NCBI RefSeq assembly: GCF_004519295.1
Contig: NZ_SOZH01000002.1
Coordinates: forward strand, 219,117 to 283,116
DNA length: 64,000 bases
Direction: 5' to 3'
Source: Cellulosimicrobium funkei
GTDB taxonomy: Bacteria; Actinomycetota; Actinomycetes; Actinomycetales; Cellulomonadaceae
Each line of letters starts with the position of its first letter. Position 1 is the first letter of the stretch. The notes below the pieces were generated by a model, which worked only from the letters and a program-made list of their open reading frames with translations, was not told the origin of the DNA and searched no databases. Of this stretch, positions 24,441 through 32,854 are shown piece after piece. Position numbers and translations under genes: made by a program.

Positions 24441-25604
24441 TCAGGGCGCGCTGCCGGGGTCCGGTGCGTCGAGGACGAGCTGCCACTCCGCCTCGACGCC
24501 CGTGGGCGCGAAGCCCAGCGCGACGTTGATCGCGAGCATGTGCCGGTTCTCCTCGGCGTTCCACGTGTGCACACGGCGCGACGACGGCCGGGCGCGCGCC
24601 AGCTCGTCGAGCACAGCGACCTTGACGAGCAGGCCCAGGCTGCGCCCGCGGTGCTCGCGCAGCACGAGCGTGTCCTCCTGGAACACGACCTCGGGCCGGT
24701 CGCGGGGGTACGCGACCATCGAGAACGCGGCGAGCGTGCCCGTCGCCGTGTCCTCCGCCGCGGCGACGACGTAGCCGCGGCCCCGGTCGTGGATCTCCCG
24801 GGAGAAGGTCCGGACGCGCTCCGCGTCCCACGGGTCCTCCGCGAGGTCGAGTCCCCCGCTCGGGGCGTCGGTGCTCATGCGCGTCTCGAGCACCGCGAGC
24901 TGCGCGAGCCACTCCTCGGGGACGTCGTCCGTCCACACGTGCACGCGGTACCCGGCCGCCCGCGCCGTCGCCGCGTCTCGCAGCGGGTCGAGCACGCCCG
25001 ACGGCACCGGGAGCTCGAGCACGGAGTGCCGCATCACCTGCGCGAGCGTGAAGCCGCGGTGCAGCGCGAAGGTCGTCGCGTCGTCGTGCGCCGGGACGCG
25101 CCCGCTGCCCGTGGGCGCCTCGATCGCACCCGGGCCGGGCGGCGGCTCCGGCGCGAAGGACGAGTCGGACTGGACCACGCGCCGCCCCTCGGCGCGCACG
25201 ACGTCGAGCGCCGCCTCCCACAGCGCCGTGCCGACGCCGCGGCGCCGGTGCGCCGGGTCCACGCCGACGTAGACGAGCGCCGTGTGCGTGTTGCCCTGCT
25301 GCGGGAGCGCCACCATCGACCGGCCGACGACGTCCTCGGGATGCGGCGTCGTGCCGTGCGGGGCGTCGTCGAGCACCGCGACCCACCGCAGCACGCGGCG
25401 GTAGCCGGCGCTGGCGACGGTGGACGCGACCGTGGCGGGGTCGAGCGCGAGGTCGGTGTGGCCGTGGATCGCGCGGTCGATCGCGTCGCCGACGCGGACC
25501 GTGCCGTGGACGGCCCACGCGTCGGGCGCGTCGAGGCGCCCGGGGACGGGCTCGATGCGCACGCGCCCGTCGCGGGTCGTGGCGGTGGTCGGTCCTGCGC
25601 TCAC
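24441..25604 (-). CDS. GNAT acetyltransferase, two-domain
   Basis: The 387-residue protein has two GNAT-like halves. In the N-terminal half the acetyl-CoA loop is VDPAHRRRGVGTALWEAAL (about residues 115-133); in the C-terminal half it is LREHRGRSLGLLVKVAVL (about 320-340), followed by VHTWNAEENRHMLAINVALGF. That last motif is the typical end of this actinobacterial double-GNAT group, which resembles mycothiol synthase in architecture. GTG 25604 overlaps the stop of the upstream paralogue (GTGA). The two genes are a tandem duplication with unknown substrate. Confidence 0.85.
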   Translation of the reverse strand: MSAGPTTATTRDGRVRIEPVPGRLDAPDAWAVHGTVRVGDAIDRAIHGHTDLALDPATVASTVASAGYRRVLRWVAVLDDAPHGTTPHPEDVVGRSMVALPQQGNTHTALVYVGVDPAHRRRGVGTALWEAALDVVRAEGRRVVQSDSSFAPEPPPGPGAIEAPTGSGRVPAHDDATTFALHRGFTLAQVMRHSVLELPVPSGVLDPLRDAATARAAGYRVHVWTDDVPEEWLAQLAVLETRMSTDAPSGGLDLAEDPWDAERVRTFSREIHDRGRGYVVAAAEDTATGTLAAFSMVAYPRDRPEVVFQEDTLVLREHRGRSLGLLVKVAVLDELARARPSSRRVHTWNAEENRHMLAINVALGFAPTGVEAEWQLVLDAPDPGSAP

Positions 25605-26785
25605 TCGGCGTCCTCCGGGGTCGTCCGGCGCTGCCACGCGGCCCACACGCCCGCGGGGCGGAAGCCGAGCGCGACGTTGATCGCGAGCATGTGGTCGTTC
25701 TCCTGCGCGTTCCACGTGTGGACGCGCCGGGCGCCGGGGCGCTGCGCGGCGAGCGCGTCGAGGTTGGCGACCTTGACGAGCATCCCGAGGCGGCGCCCGC
25801 GGTGCTCGCGCAGCACGAGCGTGTCCTCCTGGATCGCGAAGTCCTCGCGGCCGCGCGGGTGGACGAGCACGGTGAACGCCGCGAACGTGCCCGACGGCAC
25901 GTGCTCCGCGGCGCACACGAGGAACGCGTCGTCGTTCTCCGCCCGCTGCTGCACCCACGTCCGCACGCGCCGCGCGTCCCACGGGTCCTCGCCGTAGTCG
26001 ACGCCGCCCGTCGGCGCGTCGGTGCTCATGCGCGTGAAGAGGACTGCCACCTGGTCGGCCCAGGCCTCCGGGACCTCGTCGGTCCAGGAGTGCAGGCGGT
26101 AGTCACCGCCCGCGGCGGCCCGGGCGTCCTCGCGGTGCGCGTCGAGGACCGCGGGCGCGACCGGGAGGTCGAGCACCGAGTGCCGCTCGACCTGCTCGAG
26201 CACGTACCCGTGGGCGCGCAGGAAGCGCGGGCCGGGCGCGTCCGCGGGGACCCTGCCGGCGCCCGTCGTGGCCTCGAGCGCGCCGGGCCCGGGCGGCGGC
26301 TCCTCGCCGTGGTTCGTGTCCGAGAAGAGCACGGTGCGCCCCGCGTCGAGGTTCAGCCGCTCGCCGAGCGCGAGCAGCGCGCCCCCGATGCCGCGGCCGC
26401 GCTCGGCGGGACGCACGACGGCGTAGGACTCGCCCAGGTGCTCGTTGCTCGTGACGGGGCGGGTCACGAAGAGGTGCGCGACGACGTCCGCCACCGCGGG
26501 CGGGACGCCCTGCTCGTGCCACGCGGCCGCCGCGGCGGAGCGCACGACGACGAACCGGCGCTTCGTGGAGTACTCCTGGTGGGCCATGCCCGTGAAGATC
26601 TCGCGGGGCGGCAGCGCGAGGTCCTCGTAGCCGTGCACCTCGAGCTCGTGCTCGCGGCCGACGTCCGCGACGGCGAGGTAGGCCCACGCCTCGGGCGCGT
26701 CGAGCGACGCGGGGTGCGGGGCCTCGACGAGCGTGTACCCGCGCGGGAGGGAGACGTCCGGGACGGGAGGGGCGACGGCGCTCAT
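25601..26785 (-). CDS. GNAT acetyltransferase, two-domain, paralogue
   Basis: The 394-residue paralogue of the downstream gene shares its layout: N-terminal GNAT loop VVRPAERGRGIGGALLALGE, C-terminal loop LREHRGRRLGMLVKVANL and the closing VHTWNAQENDHMLAINVALGF. Both also share a central EPPPGPGA segment followed by GAGRVPA-like sequence and a TDEVPEAW region. The N-terminal domains differ more than the C-terminal ones. ATG 26785 is the likely start. A strong hairpin at 26845-26878 separates it from the GlsB-like gene upstream. The substrate is unknown. Confidence 0.85.
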   Translation of the reverse strand: MSAVAPPVPDVSLPRGYTLVEAPHPASLDAPEAWAYLAVADVGREHELEVHGYEDLALPPREIFTGMAHQEYSTKRRFVVVRSAAAAAWHEQGVPPAVADVVAHLFVTRPVTSNEHLGESYAVVRPAERGRGIGGALLALGERLNLDAGRTVLFSDTNHGEEPPPGPGALEATTGAGRVPADAPGPRFLRAHGYVLEQVERHSVLDLPVAPAVLDAHREDARAAAGGDYRLHSWTDEVPEAWADQVAVLFTRMSTDAPTGGVDYGEDPWDARRVRTWVQQRAENDDAFLVCAAEHVPSGTFAAFTVLVHPRGREDFAIQEDTLVLREHRGRRLGMLVKVANLDALAAQRPGARRVHTWNAQENDHMLAINVALGFRPAGVWAAWQRRTTPEDAE

Positions 26786-26844
26786 GGGTCCAGCGTGTCC
26801 GGCGCACGGGCGGCGCGTCCACGGCAATACGCCCGGGGACGCAC

Positions 26845-26878
26845 GGACGGCCCGGTCCCTGAGGGGACCGGGCCGTCC
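26845..26878 (-). terminator. Perfect 15-bp hairpin after GlsB-like gene
   Basis: GGACGGCCCGGTCCC (26845-26859) and GGGACCGGGCCGTCC (26864-26878) pair without mismatch around the tetraloop TGAG. It lies 32 bp beyond the stop of the minus-strand GlsB-like gene and before the acetyltransferase pair. Confidence 0.75.
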
Positions 26879-26910
26879 GGGGAAGCGGGCCGCCGGTGCG
26901 GCCGACGCCG

Positions 26911-27177
26911 TCAGGCGCGCTTGCGGTTGGTGAACCAGGACCAGATGAACACCACGATGATGGAGCCGATGAGCGCGAAGCCCCACGTGCCGAGGTCGAA
27001 GAACTCCTCGTTGACGTCGGTGCCGAACACCGCCGAGGCGATGAACCCGCCGAGCAGGGCGCCCACGATGCCCAGCAGAAGGGTGACGATCCAGCCGCCC
27101 TTCTGCTTGCCCGGCACGATCGCGCGGGCGATGGCACCCATGATGAGGCCGATGAGGATCCAGCCGATGATGCCCAT
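26911..27177 (-). CDS. GlsB/YeaQ/YmgE-family membrane protein
   Basis: The 88-residue protein has the family pattern: MGIIGWILIGLIMGAIARA, a PGKQKGG turn, then IVTLLLGIVGALLGGFIASAVFG and a third helix FALIGSIIVVFIWSWF with a basic end. Family members are small three-helix membrane proteins linked to stress responses, sometimes called transglycosylase-associated. ATG 27177 follows GGAG; the longer frame upstream is not coding. It is monocistronic. Confidence 0.88.
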   Translation of the reverse strand: MGIIGWILIGLIMGAIARAIVPGKQKGGWIVTLLLGIVGALLGGFIASAVFGTDVNEEFFDLGTWGFALIGSIIVVFIWSWFTNRKRA

Positions 27178-27344
27178 GTCACGCTCCGTTTCCCGTAGGG
27201 ACAGATCCGGCCAAAAGGACTCTTGCCCCGAATGACCTGACACCACCGTGGCACGGGCGCCCGGTCCTCGCACGTCGACGGCGGTCTGCCGGGGCGGGCG
27301 GCCCCGCCGGCACCGCGCACTGCGCGGTCTCGTAGGCTCGGAGG

Positions 27345-27725
27345 GTGGTGACGACCGAGGCGACGAGCGCGCGCGTCGACAGCTGGCTGTGGGCCGTCCG
27401 CGTGTTCAAGAGCCGCTCGCAGGCGACCGCCGCCGTGAAGGCGGGGCACGTGCGCGTCAACGGCGAGCGCGCGAAGCCCGCGACGAGCGTGAAGGTGAAG
27501 GACCGCGTCGTCGTGCGGGGCGGTCCGGTCGAGCGGATCCTCGTCGTCGAGAAGGTGCTCGTGAAGCGGGTGTCCGCGACCCTCGCCGCGACGGCCGTCG
27601 ACGACCAGAGCCCGCCCCCGCCGCCGCGCGAGCTCACCGTGCGCGTCGCCGTCCGCGACCGTGGTGCCGGGCGCCCCACGAAGCGCGAGCGCCGCGACCT
27701 CGACCGGCTGCGGGGCCGGGGCTGA
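27345..27725 (+). CDS. S4-domain RNA-binding protein, Hsp15 type
   Basis: The 126-residue protein has an N-terminal S4 domain (about residues 8-70): RVDSWLWAVRVFKSRSQAT, then AAVKAGHVRVNGERAKPATSVKV. The basic C-terminal tail (GAGRPTKRERRDLDRLRG) matches Hsp15/YrfH-like proteins, which bind rRNA on stalled 50S subunits. GTG 27345 is preceded by GGAG and followed by a second GTG at 27348. It stands alone between divergent and convergent neighbours. Confidence 0.87.
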   Translation: MVTTEATSARVDSWLWAVRVFKSRSQATAAVKAGHVRVNGERAKPATSVKVKDRVVVRGGPVERILVVEKVLVKRVSATLAATAVDDQSPPPPPRELTVRVAVRDRGAGRPTKRERRDLDRLRGRG

Positions 27726-27791
27726 CCTCCCGCAGCCGCCGACCCGCGCGACCGCGCCCCGTGCGGCCCCGCACGCCCGACGCGCAGGACG

Positions 27792-27832
27792 GCCGACGGT
27801 CGCGTGCGAGCACGCGTCCGCCGGCCGTCGGC
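27792..27832 (-). terminator. Two-tier hairpin after the first LPMO gene
   Basis: GCCGACGG (27792-27799) pairs with CCGTCGGC (27825-27832), and within it CGCGTGC (27801-27807) pairs with GCACGCG (27810-27816). It lies 34 bp downstream of the minus-strand LPMO stop and also between that gene and the convergent S4 gene, so it may serve both. Confidence 0.5.
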
Positions 27833-27865
27833 AGTGCTGTCGGGATCGCTCCCGGGATCAGCAGG

Positions 27866-28603
27866 TCAGCAGGCTCCGAGGTCCTTCCAGACGCCCCACT
27901 GGCCGCTCTGCGACGGGTTCTCGCCCGTCGTCCACCACTTGGCCTGGTAGTTGCGGCCGGAGTAGGAGACGTTCGCCCCGCCGACGTAGGCGGCGCTCGC
28001 CGACCAGGCGGGAGCCGTGCACGTGCCGGGGTTGCCCGGGTTCCCGGGGTTGCCGGGGTTCCCGGGGTTGCCCGGGTCGGTCCCGCCGCTGCCGATCTTC
28101 AGGTCGACGCAGTTGTAGAACGCGTTGACCGTGTTCGACACGTTCCAGCGCGCGAGGATCGTGTGGTTGCCCTCGGGCAGGCCCGTCAGGGTGTGGGAGA
28201 TGTTGCTGGGCGGCTGCGCGCCGTTCTGGTTGAACGTCTTGAACAGCACGCCGTCGACGAAGTACTCCCACGTGCTCGTGTTGTGCGCCGCGGTGAGCTT
28301 CCACTGGAACGTGACCGACGTGCCGGTCTGCGTGCGCGGCCAGGGCTTGCTCGAGTCGTCGAGGATGCTGAAGCCGCTGCCGCCCGAACACTGCATCGAG
28401 CCCTTGGGCGCCTCGACGGACTGGGGCTCGTACTTGATCGAGCCGCAGTCGAAGGACGTCGTGCCCTTCGCGCAGTGGTCCTGCCGGCTCGGCGGCGACG
28501 TGATCCAGCCGTGGGCGCTCGCGCTCGGTGCGACGGCCACGGGCGCGATGATCGCGACCGCGCCGACGACGGCTGCCAGGAGTACCGCTCTCAGTCTTCG
28601 CAT
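27866..28603 (-). CDS. AA10 lytic polysaccharide monooxygenase with CBM5/12-like domain
   Basis: The 245-residue secreted copper enzyme has a signal peptide ending PSASA, directly followed by HGWITSPPSRQ, so the mature N-terminal His can form the copper histidine brace. The second His is in LTAAHNTSTWEYF. The AA10 domain ends at YNCVDLKI. A linker of repeated PGN triplets (about 178-195) leads to a C-terminal chitin-binding-like domain (WSASAAYVGGANVSYSGRNYQAKWW). It oxidatively cleaves crystalline polysaccharide; the CBM type and ChbG/ROK neighbours favour chitin. ATG 28603 is chosen because it starts the signal peptide. Confidence 0.93.
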   Translation of the reverse strand: MRRLRAVLLAAVVGAVAIIAPVAVAPSASAHGWITSPPSRQDHCAKGTTSFDCGSIKYEPQSVEAPKGSMQCSGGSGFSILDDSSKPWPRTQTGTSVTFQWKLTAAHNTSTWEYFVDGVLFKTFNQNGAQPPSNISHTLTGLPEGNHTILARWNVSNTVNAFYNCVDLKIGSGGTDPGNPGNPGNPGNPGNPGTCTAPAWSASAAYVGGANVSYSGRNYQAKWWTTGENPSQSGQWGVWKDLGAC

Positions 28604-28784
28604 GAGATGTCTCGCTCTCCATCCGGTGGTGCATGGGTCCTGCGGCGCGCTTCCTCGCGGGCCGCCTCTCGGATCGGGCACCTCGACGCTACGAAACGGG
28701 CGGAGAGCCGGACAATTGGGCAAAGCCCGTACGTGCTTCCGCGTACGCGCGCCGGGCGCGCCCTCGTCGCCGGGTCGGCGACGC

Positions 28785-28829
28785 ACGACGGCGGGTGGTC
28801 TCGCCCGTGGGACGAGACCACCCGCCGTC
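28785..28829 (-). terminator. Perfect 18-bp hairpin after the second LPMO gene
   Basis: CGACGGCGGGTGGTCTCG (28785-28802) and CGAGACCACCCGCCGTCG (28812-28829) pair perfectly around a 9-nt loop. It lies 16 bp past the LPMO stop on the minus strand, and about 180 bp before the next LPMO gene. The two LPMOs are therefore probably separate transcription units. Confidence 0.75.
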
Positions 28830-28844
28830 GCGGGGTTCAGCAGG

Positions 28845-29597
28845 TCAGCAGGCGCCGATCAGCTTCCACGGCCCCCATGCCTCGGAGCCCGGGACGTTGT
28901 TCTGCGTCCACCACTTCGCCTCGTACACGTTGCCCGCGTAGGAGACCTTCGCGCCGCCCGTGTAGGTCGACGTCGCGGCCCACGCCGGGTCCGCGCAGGT
29001 GCCCGGCGTGCCGCCGCCGGGGGTGCCGCCCTCACCGGGCGTGCCACCGCCGGGGGTGCCCCCGCCGGGGTTGGTGCCGTCGGCCGTGACGGTCAGGTCG
29101 ACGCAGTTGTAGAACGCGTTGACCGTGTTCGACACGTTCCAGCGCGCGAGGATCGTGTGGTTGCCGAGCGGCAGGCCCTTGAGGGTGTGCGAGATGTTCT
29201 TGGGGGGCTGGACGCCGCCGCCGTCGAACGTCGCGAAGAGCTGGCCGTCGACGAAGTACTCCCACACGCTCGTGGCGTGGTTCGCCGTGAGGTTCCACTG
29301 GAACGTCACGTCGCGGCCCGTGGTCGTGCGGGGCCAGGGCTTGCTCGCGTCGTCGAGGATCGCGTAGCCGCTGCCGCCGGAGCACTTCATCGAGCCCTTG
29401 GGGGCCTCGACGGACTGGGGCTCGTACTTGATGGAACCGCAGTCGAAGGACGTGGTGCCCTTCGCGCAGTTGTCCTGCCGGCTGGGGGGAGAGGTGATCC
29501 AGCCGTGCGCCGAGGCGCTGGGGGCGATCGCGATCGGGGCGATGATCGCGGTCGCGCCCACGACGGCGGCGAGGAGCGCCGCGCGGAGTCGCTTCAT
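28845..29597 (-). CDS. AA10 lytic polysaccharide monooxygenase with CBM5/12-like domain, paralogue
   Basis: This 250-residue protein is closely similar to the LPMO at 27866-28603 over the signal peptide and AA10 domain. It shares SASA then HGWITSPPSRQ, the stretch CAKGTTSFDCGSIKYEPQSV, and the second copper His in LTANHATSVWEYF. The linkers differ: here it is GGGTPGGGTPGEGG instead of PGN repeats. The terminal domain WAATSTYTGGAKVSYAGNVYEAKWW is again CBM5/12-like. The pair results from tandem duplication. A perfect palindrome lies 127 bp upstream of ATG 29597. Confidence 0.93.
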   Translation of the reverse strand: MKRLRAALLAAVVGATAIIAPIAIAPSASAHGWITSPPSRQDNCAKGTTSFDCGSIKYEPQSVEAPKGSMKCSGGSGYAILDDASKPWPRTTTGRDVTFQWNLTANHATSVWEYFVDGQLFATFDGGGVQPPKNISHTLKGLPLGNHTILARWNVSNTVNAFYNCVDLTVTADGTNPGGGTPGGGTPGEGGTPGGGTPGTCADPAWAATSTYTGGAKVSYAGNVYEAKWWTQNNVPGSEAWGPWKLIGAC

Positions 29598-29723
29598 CGG
29601 GGGACTCGCTTCCTAGGTCGGGGAGGGCCGACGTCGTGCGGAGCCCGCACCGTCGACCGTGACGAGGGGGACCGTAAGCAGGTGGAGGACGAGGCTCCAA
29701 CGCCTACGCAGGGCCGCTCCGGA

Positions 29724-29741
29724 GTACGGGATGTCCCGTAC
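29724..29741. promoter_or_regulatory. Palindrome upstream of second LPMO gene
   Basis: GTACGGGA-TG-TCCCGTAC is a perfect palindrome with 8-bp arms, 127 bp upstream of the LPMO start at 29597. The half-site CCCGTACG recurs at 28726-28733, 123 bp upstream of the other LPMO start. The shared position suggests one regulator acting on both LPMO genes. The rest of 29598-29974 holds no gene. Confidence 0.45.
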
Positions 29742-29974
29742 GCGACGACCTGCGGAGGGCGTCTTCGTGCGGCTGGACCGGGGTCCGCGACCCCCTCGCG
29801 ACGTGCCTCGGGCATCCGTCCGGCGGGTGAAAAGTGTGGGGACTACGTAGGGCGCCGGGACGCCGGACGAGACGGCGGCCCGAGCTGGACGAGCGTCTGG
29901 GAACGAGGGCGTCGGACGGCCCGGTGCGCCCCTGCGCGGGAACGCGTCCGAGGCGCGTTCGGGTCCGCGGCCCG

Positions 29975-30556
29975 TCAGGCGGGCGCGTCCTCCTCGCGCA
30001 GCCGCGGCTCGGTGCGCAGCGCGGGCCGGAGGCCGGACTTGTCGGCGTAGAACGCGCGCACGACGTCCATGTCGGCGCGGACGTCACCGGTGAGGTCGAT
30101 CGTCGGGCCGAGGCCCGTCGTCATCGTGGTGCGGTCCACGTAGCCGAGCGTGACCGGCAGGTGCGCCTCGCGCGCGATCCGGTAGAAGCCCGACTTCCAG
30201 TACGACCCGGCGCCGCGCGTGCCCTCGGGCGTGACGACGAGCGAGAAGACCTCGCCCGCCTGGAGGCGGCCGACGACGTCCGCCACGACCCGGCTCGGGT
30301 CGCGCCGGTCGACGGGGATGCCGCCCAGCGCGCGCATGACCGGGCCCGCGGGACCGGCGAACAGCGTGTGCTTGCCCAGCCAGCGCACGTGGATGCCGGT
30401 GCTCCAGGCGATCGCGAGCATGAGCACGAAGTCCCAGTTCGACGTGTGCGGGGCGCCGACGAGGAGCGTGGGCCGGCTCGTGTCGTACGGCTGCGAGCGC
30501 AGCCGCCACCGGCTGGTCGCCCAGAAGGCGCGGGCGAGGGCTCGGCGGATCACCAC
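29975..30556 (-). CDS. PlsC-type 1-acyl-glycerol-3-phosphate acyltransferase
   Basis: The 193-residue protein carries acyltransferase block I as GAPHTSNWDF (H-x4-D) and block III as VVTPEGTRGAGSYWKSGFYRIA, with ALGGIPVDRRDPS between them. Length and motifs fit small PlsC-like acyltransferases that acylate lysophosphatidate or another lipid acceptor. The long reading frame upstream is not coding; GTG 30556 (or GTG 30553) starts the natural sequence VVIRRALARAFW. It is divergent from the ROK regulator. Confidence 0.8.
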   Translation of the reverse strand: MVIRRALARAFWATSRWRLRSQPYDTSRPTLLVGAPHTSNWDFVLMLAIAWSTGIHVRWLGKHTLFAGPAGPVMRALGGIPVDRRDPSRVVADVVGRLQAGEVFSLVVTPEGTRGAGSYWKSGFYRIAREAHLPVTLGYVDRTTMTTGLGPTIDLTGDVRADMDVVRAFYADKSGLRPALRTEPRLREEDAPA

Positions 30557-30624
30557 GTCACGGTACAGGGTGGGAGCGCGGGGCCGCCGTCGACAACCAC
30601 AGGCAGCGCGGTTAGTCTCCGGCG

Positions 30625-30647
30625 GGTAGGGAACTTCCCGCCCTACC
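30625..30647. promoter_or_regulatory. Nested palindrome upstream of ROK operon
   Basis: GGTAGGG (30625-30631) and CCCTACC (30641-30647) are perfect arms around AACTTCCCG, and inside lies GGGAA-C-TTCCC (30629-30639). It is 52 bp before the ROK regulator start, in the right place for its operator. The site is inferred from symmetry and position. Confidence 0.45.
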
Positions 30648-30698
30648 TGCTCGGCCCGGACATGTCTGCTCGACCACCCACTGCTCGACGGAGACCAG

Positions 30699-31913
30699 AT
30701 GGACACCACTCCCGCCGGAACCCCCGCCCTCCTGCGCACCCTCAACGCGCGCGCCGTGCTCGACGTCCTCGGCACCGGCGCGCAGGTCGCCCGACCCGAC
30801 GTCGTCGCGGCGACCGGCCTGTCGAAGACGACCGTCGCGCAGACCCTGCGCGCGCTCGAGGCGACGGGCGTCGTCACGGAGGCAGGGCTCGACCGGGACC
30901 GTCGCGGCCCGGCCGCGACGCTGTACCGGGTCGACCCGGACTACGCGTTCGGGCTGGGGATCGACGTCGCGCGCGACCGCGTGCGGGTCGCGCTCGTCGA
31001 CGTCACGGGAGCGGTCCGTGCCCGCGCCGAGCGTCGCGACGTCAGGCCGACCCCGACGGCGCGCGCCCGCGCCGCCGCCGAGCTGGCCCGCGCGTGCGTG
31101 ACCGACGTCGAGGCCCGGCTGCCCGAGGGCGCGAGCGTCGAGGTGACGCGCGCCGTCGCGGCGGTGCCGTCGATCGTCAGCCCGGACCACGCGACGATCC
31201 GCCGGGTGCCGGGCTTCGAGAAGGGCGGCACGGACCTCCACGACGCGCTCGTCGACGCGCTCGGCTGCCCGGTCACGCTCGAGAACGACCTCAACCTCGC
31301 GGCGCTCGCGGAGCAGCGCGACGGCGTCGCGGCGGGGGTCCGGACGTTCGTCGTGCTGGGGCTCGGCGACGGGTTCGGCGCCGGACTCGTCCTCGACGGT
31401 CGCCTGCACCGCGGCGCGGCGGGCGGCGCGGGCGAGGTGTCCTTCCTCCCGCACCCCGGCCGGTCGCTCGGCTCGGAGACGCTCGGGGCGTCGTCGATCG
31501 CGGCCATCGCGAAGGAGAACGGCCTCCCGGACGACATCGCGGTCAAGGACATCGTGGACCGCGCAGCGCAGGGCGACGGCGCGTCCGGCGACGTGCTGGA
31601 CGAGGTCGCGGAGCGCATCGGCGTCGTGGCGGCGGCCGTCGCGCTCGTCGTCGAGCCGGAGCTCTTCGTCCTCACCAACCACGCCGCGCGCCCCCCGATC
31701 GCCGAGCGCGTGCAGCGGTTCCTCGGCGAGAAGCTGGCCGTGCTGCCCGTGCGGGTCGTCCCGTCGGAGCTCACGAGCGACGCCGTCGTCGTGGGCGCGG
31801 CCCGGTCCGCGAGCGACGCCCTGCGCGACGAGGTGTTCCGCGCCGCCGCGGCTCACTCCGCACCGGGCGAGAGCGGCGAGGCCGACGACGAGCACGCGGA
31901 GGCCGCGTCGTGA
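30699..31913 (+). CDS. ROK-family transcriptional regulator
   Basis: The 404-residue protein has an N-terminal winged HTH (about 10-75; VVAATGLSKTTVAQTLRALEATGVV) and a C-terminal ROK sugar-kinase-like domain (about 80-370) with GLGIDVARDRVRVALVD and the ENDLNLAALAEQ segment. The usual ROK zinc motif (C-G-C-x-G-C-x-E) is missing; the matching region GAAGGAGEVSFLPHPG lacks all cysteines. Its GTGA stop overlaps the ChbG-like gene, followed by a sugar symporter. It probably represses these genes until a (chito-)oligosaccharide is present. Confidence 0.88.
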   Translation: MDTTPAGTPALLRTLNARAVLDVLGTGAQVARPDVVAATGLSKTTVAQTLRALEATGVVTEAGLDRDRRGPAATLYRVDPDYAFGLGIDVARDRVRVALVDVTGAVRARAERRDVRPTPTARARAAAELARACVTDVEARLPEGASVEVTRAVAAVPSIVSPDHATIRRVPGFEKGGTDLHDALVDALGCPVTLENDLNLAALAEQRDGVAAGVRTFVVLGLGDGFGAGLVLDGRLHRGAAGGAGEVSFLPHPGRSLGSETLGASSIAAIAKENGLPDDIAVKDIVDRAAQGDGASGDVLDEVAERIGVVAAAVALVVEPELFVLTNHAARPPIAERVQRFLGEKLAVLPVRVVPSELTSDAVVVGAARSASDALRDEVFRAAAAHSAPGESGEADDEHAEAAS

Positions 31914-32854
31914 CGACGCCCGCGGCGGGCGGGCCGCCGTCGGACCTGGTGTCCCGGCTGGGCCTCGCGGGCGACGCGCGCGCCGTGATCCTCAACGCCG
32001 ACGACTACGGCATGTGCCGGGCGGCGAACCGCGCGATCTCCGAGCTGCTCCTCGCGGGGCACCTCGACTCCGCGACCGTCATGGTGCCGTGCGGCTGGGC
32101 GCCGGACGCGCTCGCGTTCGCTGCGGCGCACCCCGTCGACGTCGGCGTCCACCTCGTGCTCACGAGCGAGTGGACGCGCTACCGGTGGCGGCCCCTCACG
32201 GGGGCGGGGACCTCGCTCGTCGACGCCGCGGGGTACTTCCCGCGCGACGTCCGCACCGTCGAGCAGCGGGCGCGCGCCGAGGACGTCGCGGCCGAGCTCG
32301 CGGCGCAGCTCGACGCGGCGCTCGCCGCCGGGGTCGACGTCTCGCACCTCGACAACCACATGGGCTCGGTCTACGGGCTCGAGACGGGGCGCTCGTTCCT
32401 GCCGCAGGTGTTCGAGCTCGCGGCCCGGCACGGGCTGCCGTTCCGCCTGCCGCGCACGACCGACGGGATGCTCCTGCCGCCCGGCGACTTCCAGCCGCTC
32501 CTCGACGAGGCGACCGCGGCGGCCGACGCGCTCGGGGTCGTGCTCGTCGACCGCCTGTGGACGCACCCGTTCGAGCTCGCCGGCGAGGGCACGGACGACG
32601 CGGAGGGCTACGAGGACGTCCGCGACGGCTTCCTCGACCTGCTGCGCCGCGTGCCGTCCGGCGTCACCGAGATCTACCTGCACCCCATGCTCGACGACGA
32701 CGAGCTCGGCGACGTCGCCGACTACGCCGCGCCGAAGCGTGGGTTCGAGCACCGCCTCCTGGCCGACCCGGCCGTCGCCGCCGTGGTCGCCGAGGAGGGC
32801 CTCGTCCGCGTCGGCTGGCGCGACCTCCGCGCGGTCCAGCGGGGCGAGCGATGA
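31910..32854 (+). CDS. chbG: ChbG/YdjC-family carbohydrate deacetylase
   Basis: The 314-residue protein has the metal-binding and catalytic Asp pair in LNADDYGMCRAANRAI, GVHLVLTSEW, the metal His in HLDNHMGS and a late His in EIYLHPMLDDDE. The family removes an N-acetyl group from chitooligosaccharides or diacetylchitobiose phosphate. GTG 31910 overlaps the ROK stop, and its own stop overlaps the symporter start. With two chitin-type LPMOs next door, use of chitin-derived sugars is likely. The symbol marks family resemblance; the exact substrate is not proven. Confidence 0.85.
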   Translation: MTTPAAGGPPSDLVSRLGLAGDARAVILNADDYGMCRAANRAISELLLAGHLDSATVMVPCGWAPDALAFAAAHPVDVGVHLVLTSEWTRYRWRPLTGAGTSLVDAAGYFPRDVRTVEQRARAEDVAAELAAQLDAALAAGVDVSHLDNHMGSVYGLETGRSFLPQVFELAARHGLPFRLPRTTDGMLLPPGDFQPLLDEATAAADALGVVLVDRLWTHPFELAGEGTDDAEGYEDVRDGFLDLLRRVPSGVTEIYLHPMLDDDELGDVADYAAPKRGFEHRLLADPAVAAVVAEEGLVRVGWRDLRAVQRGER

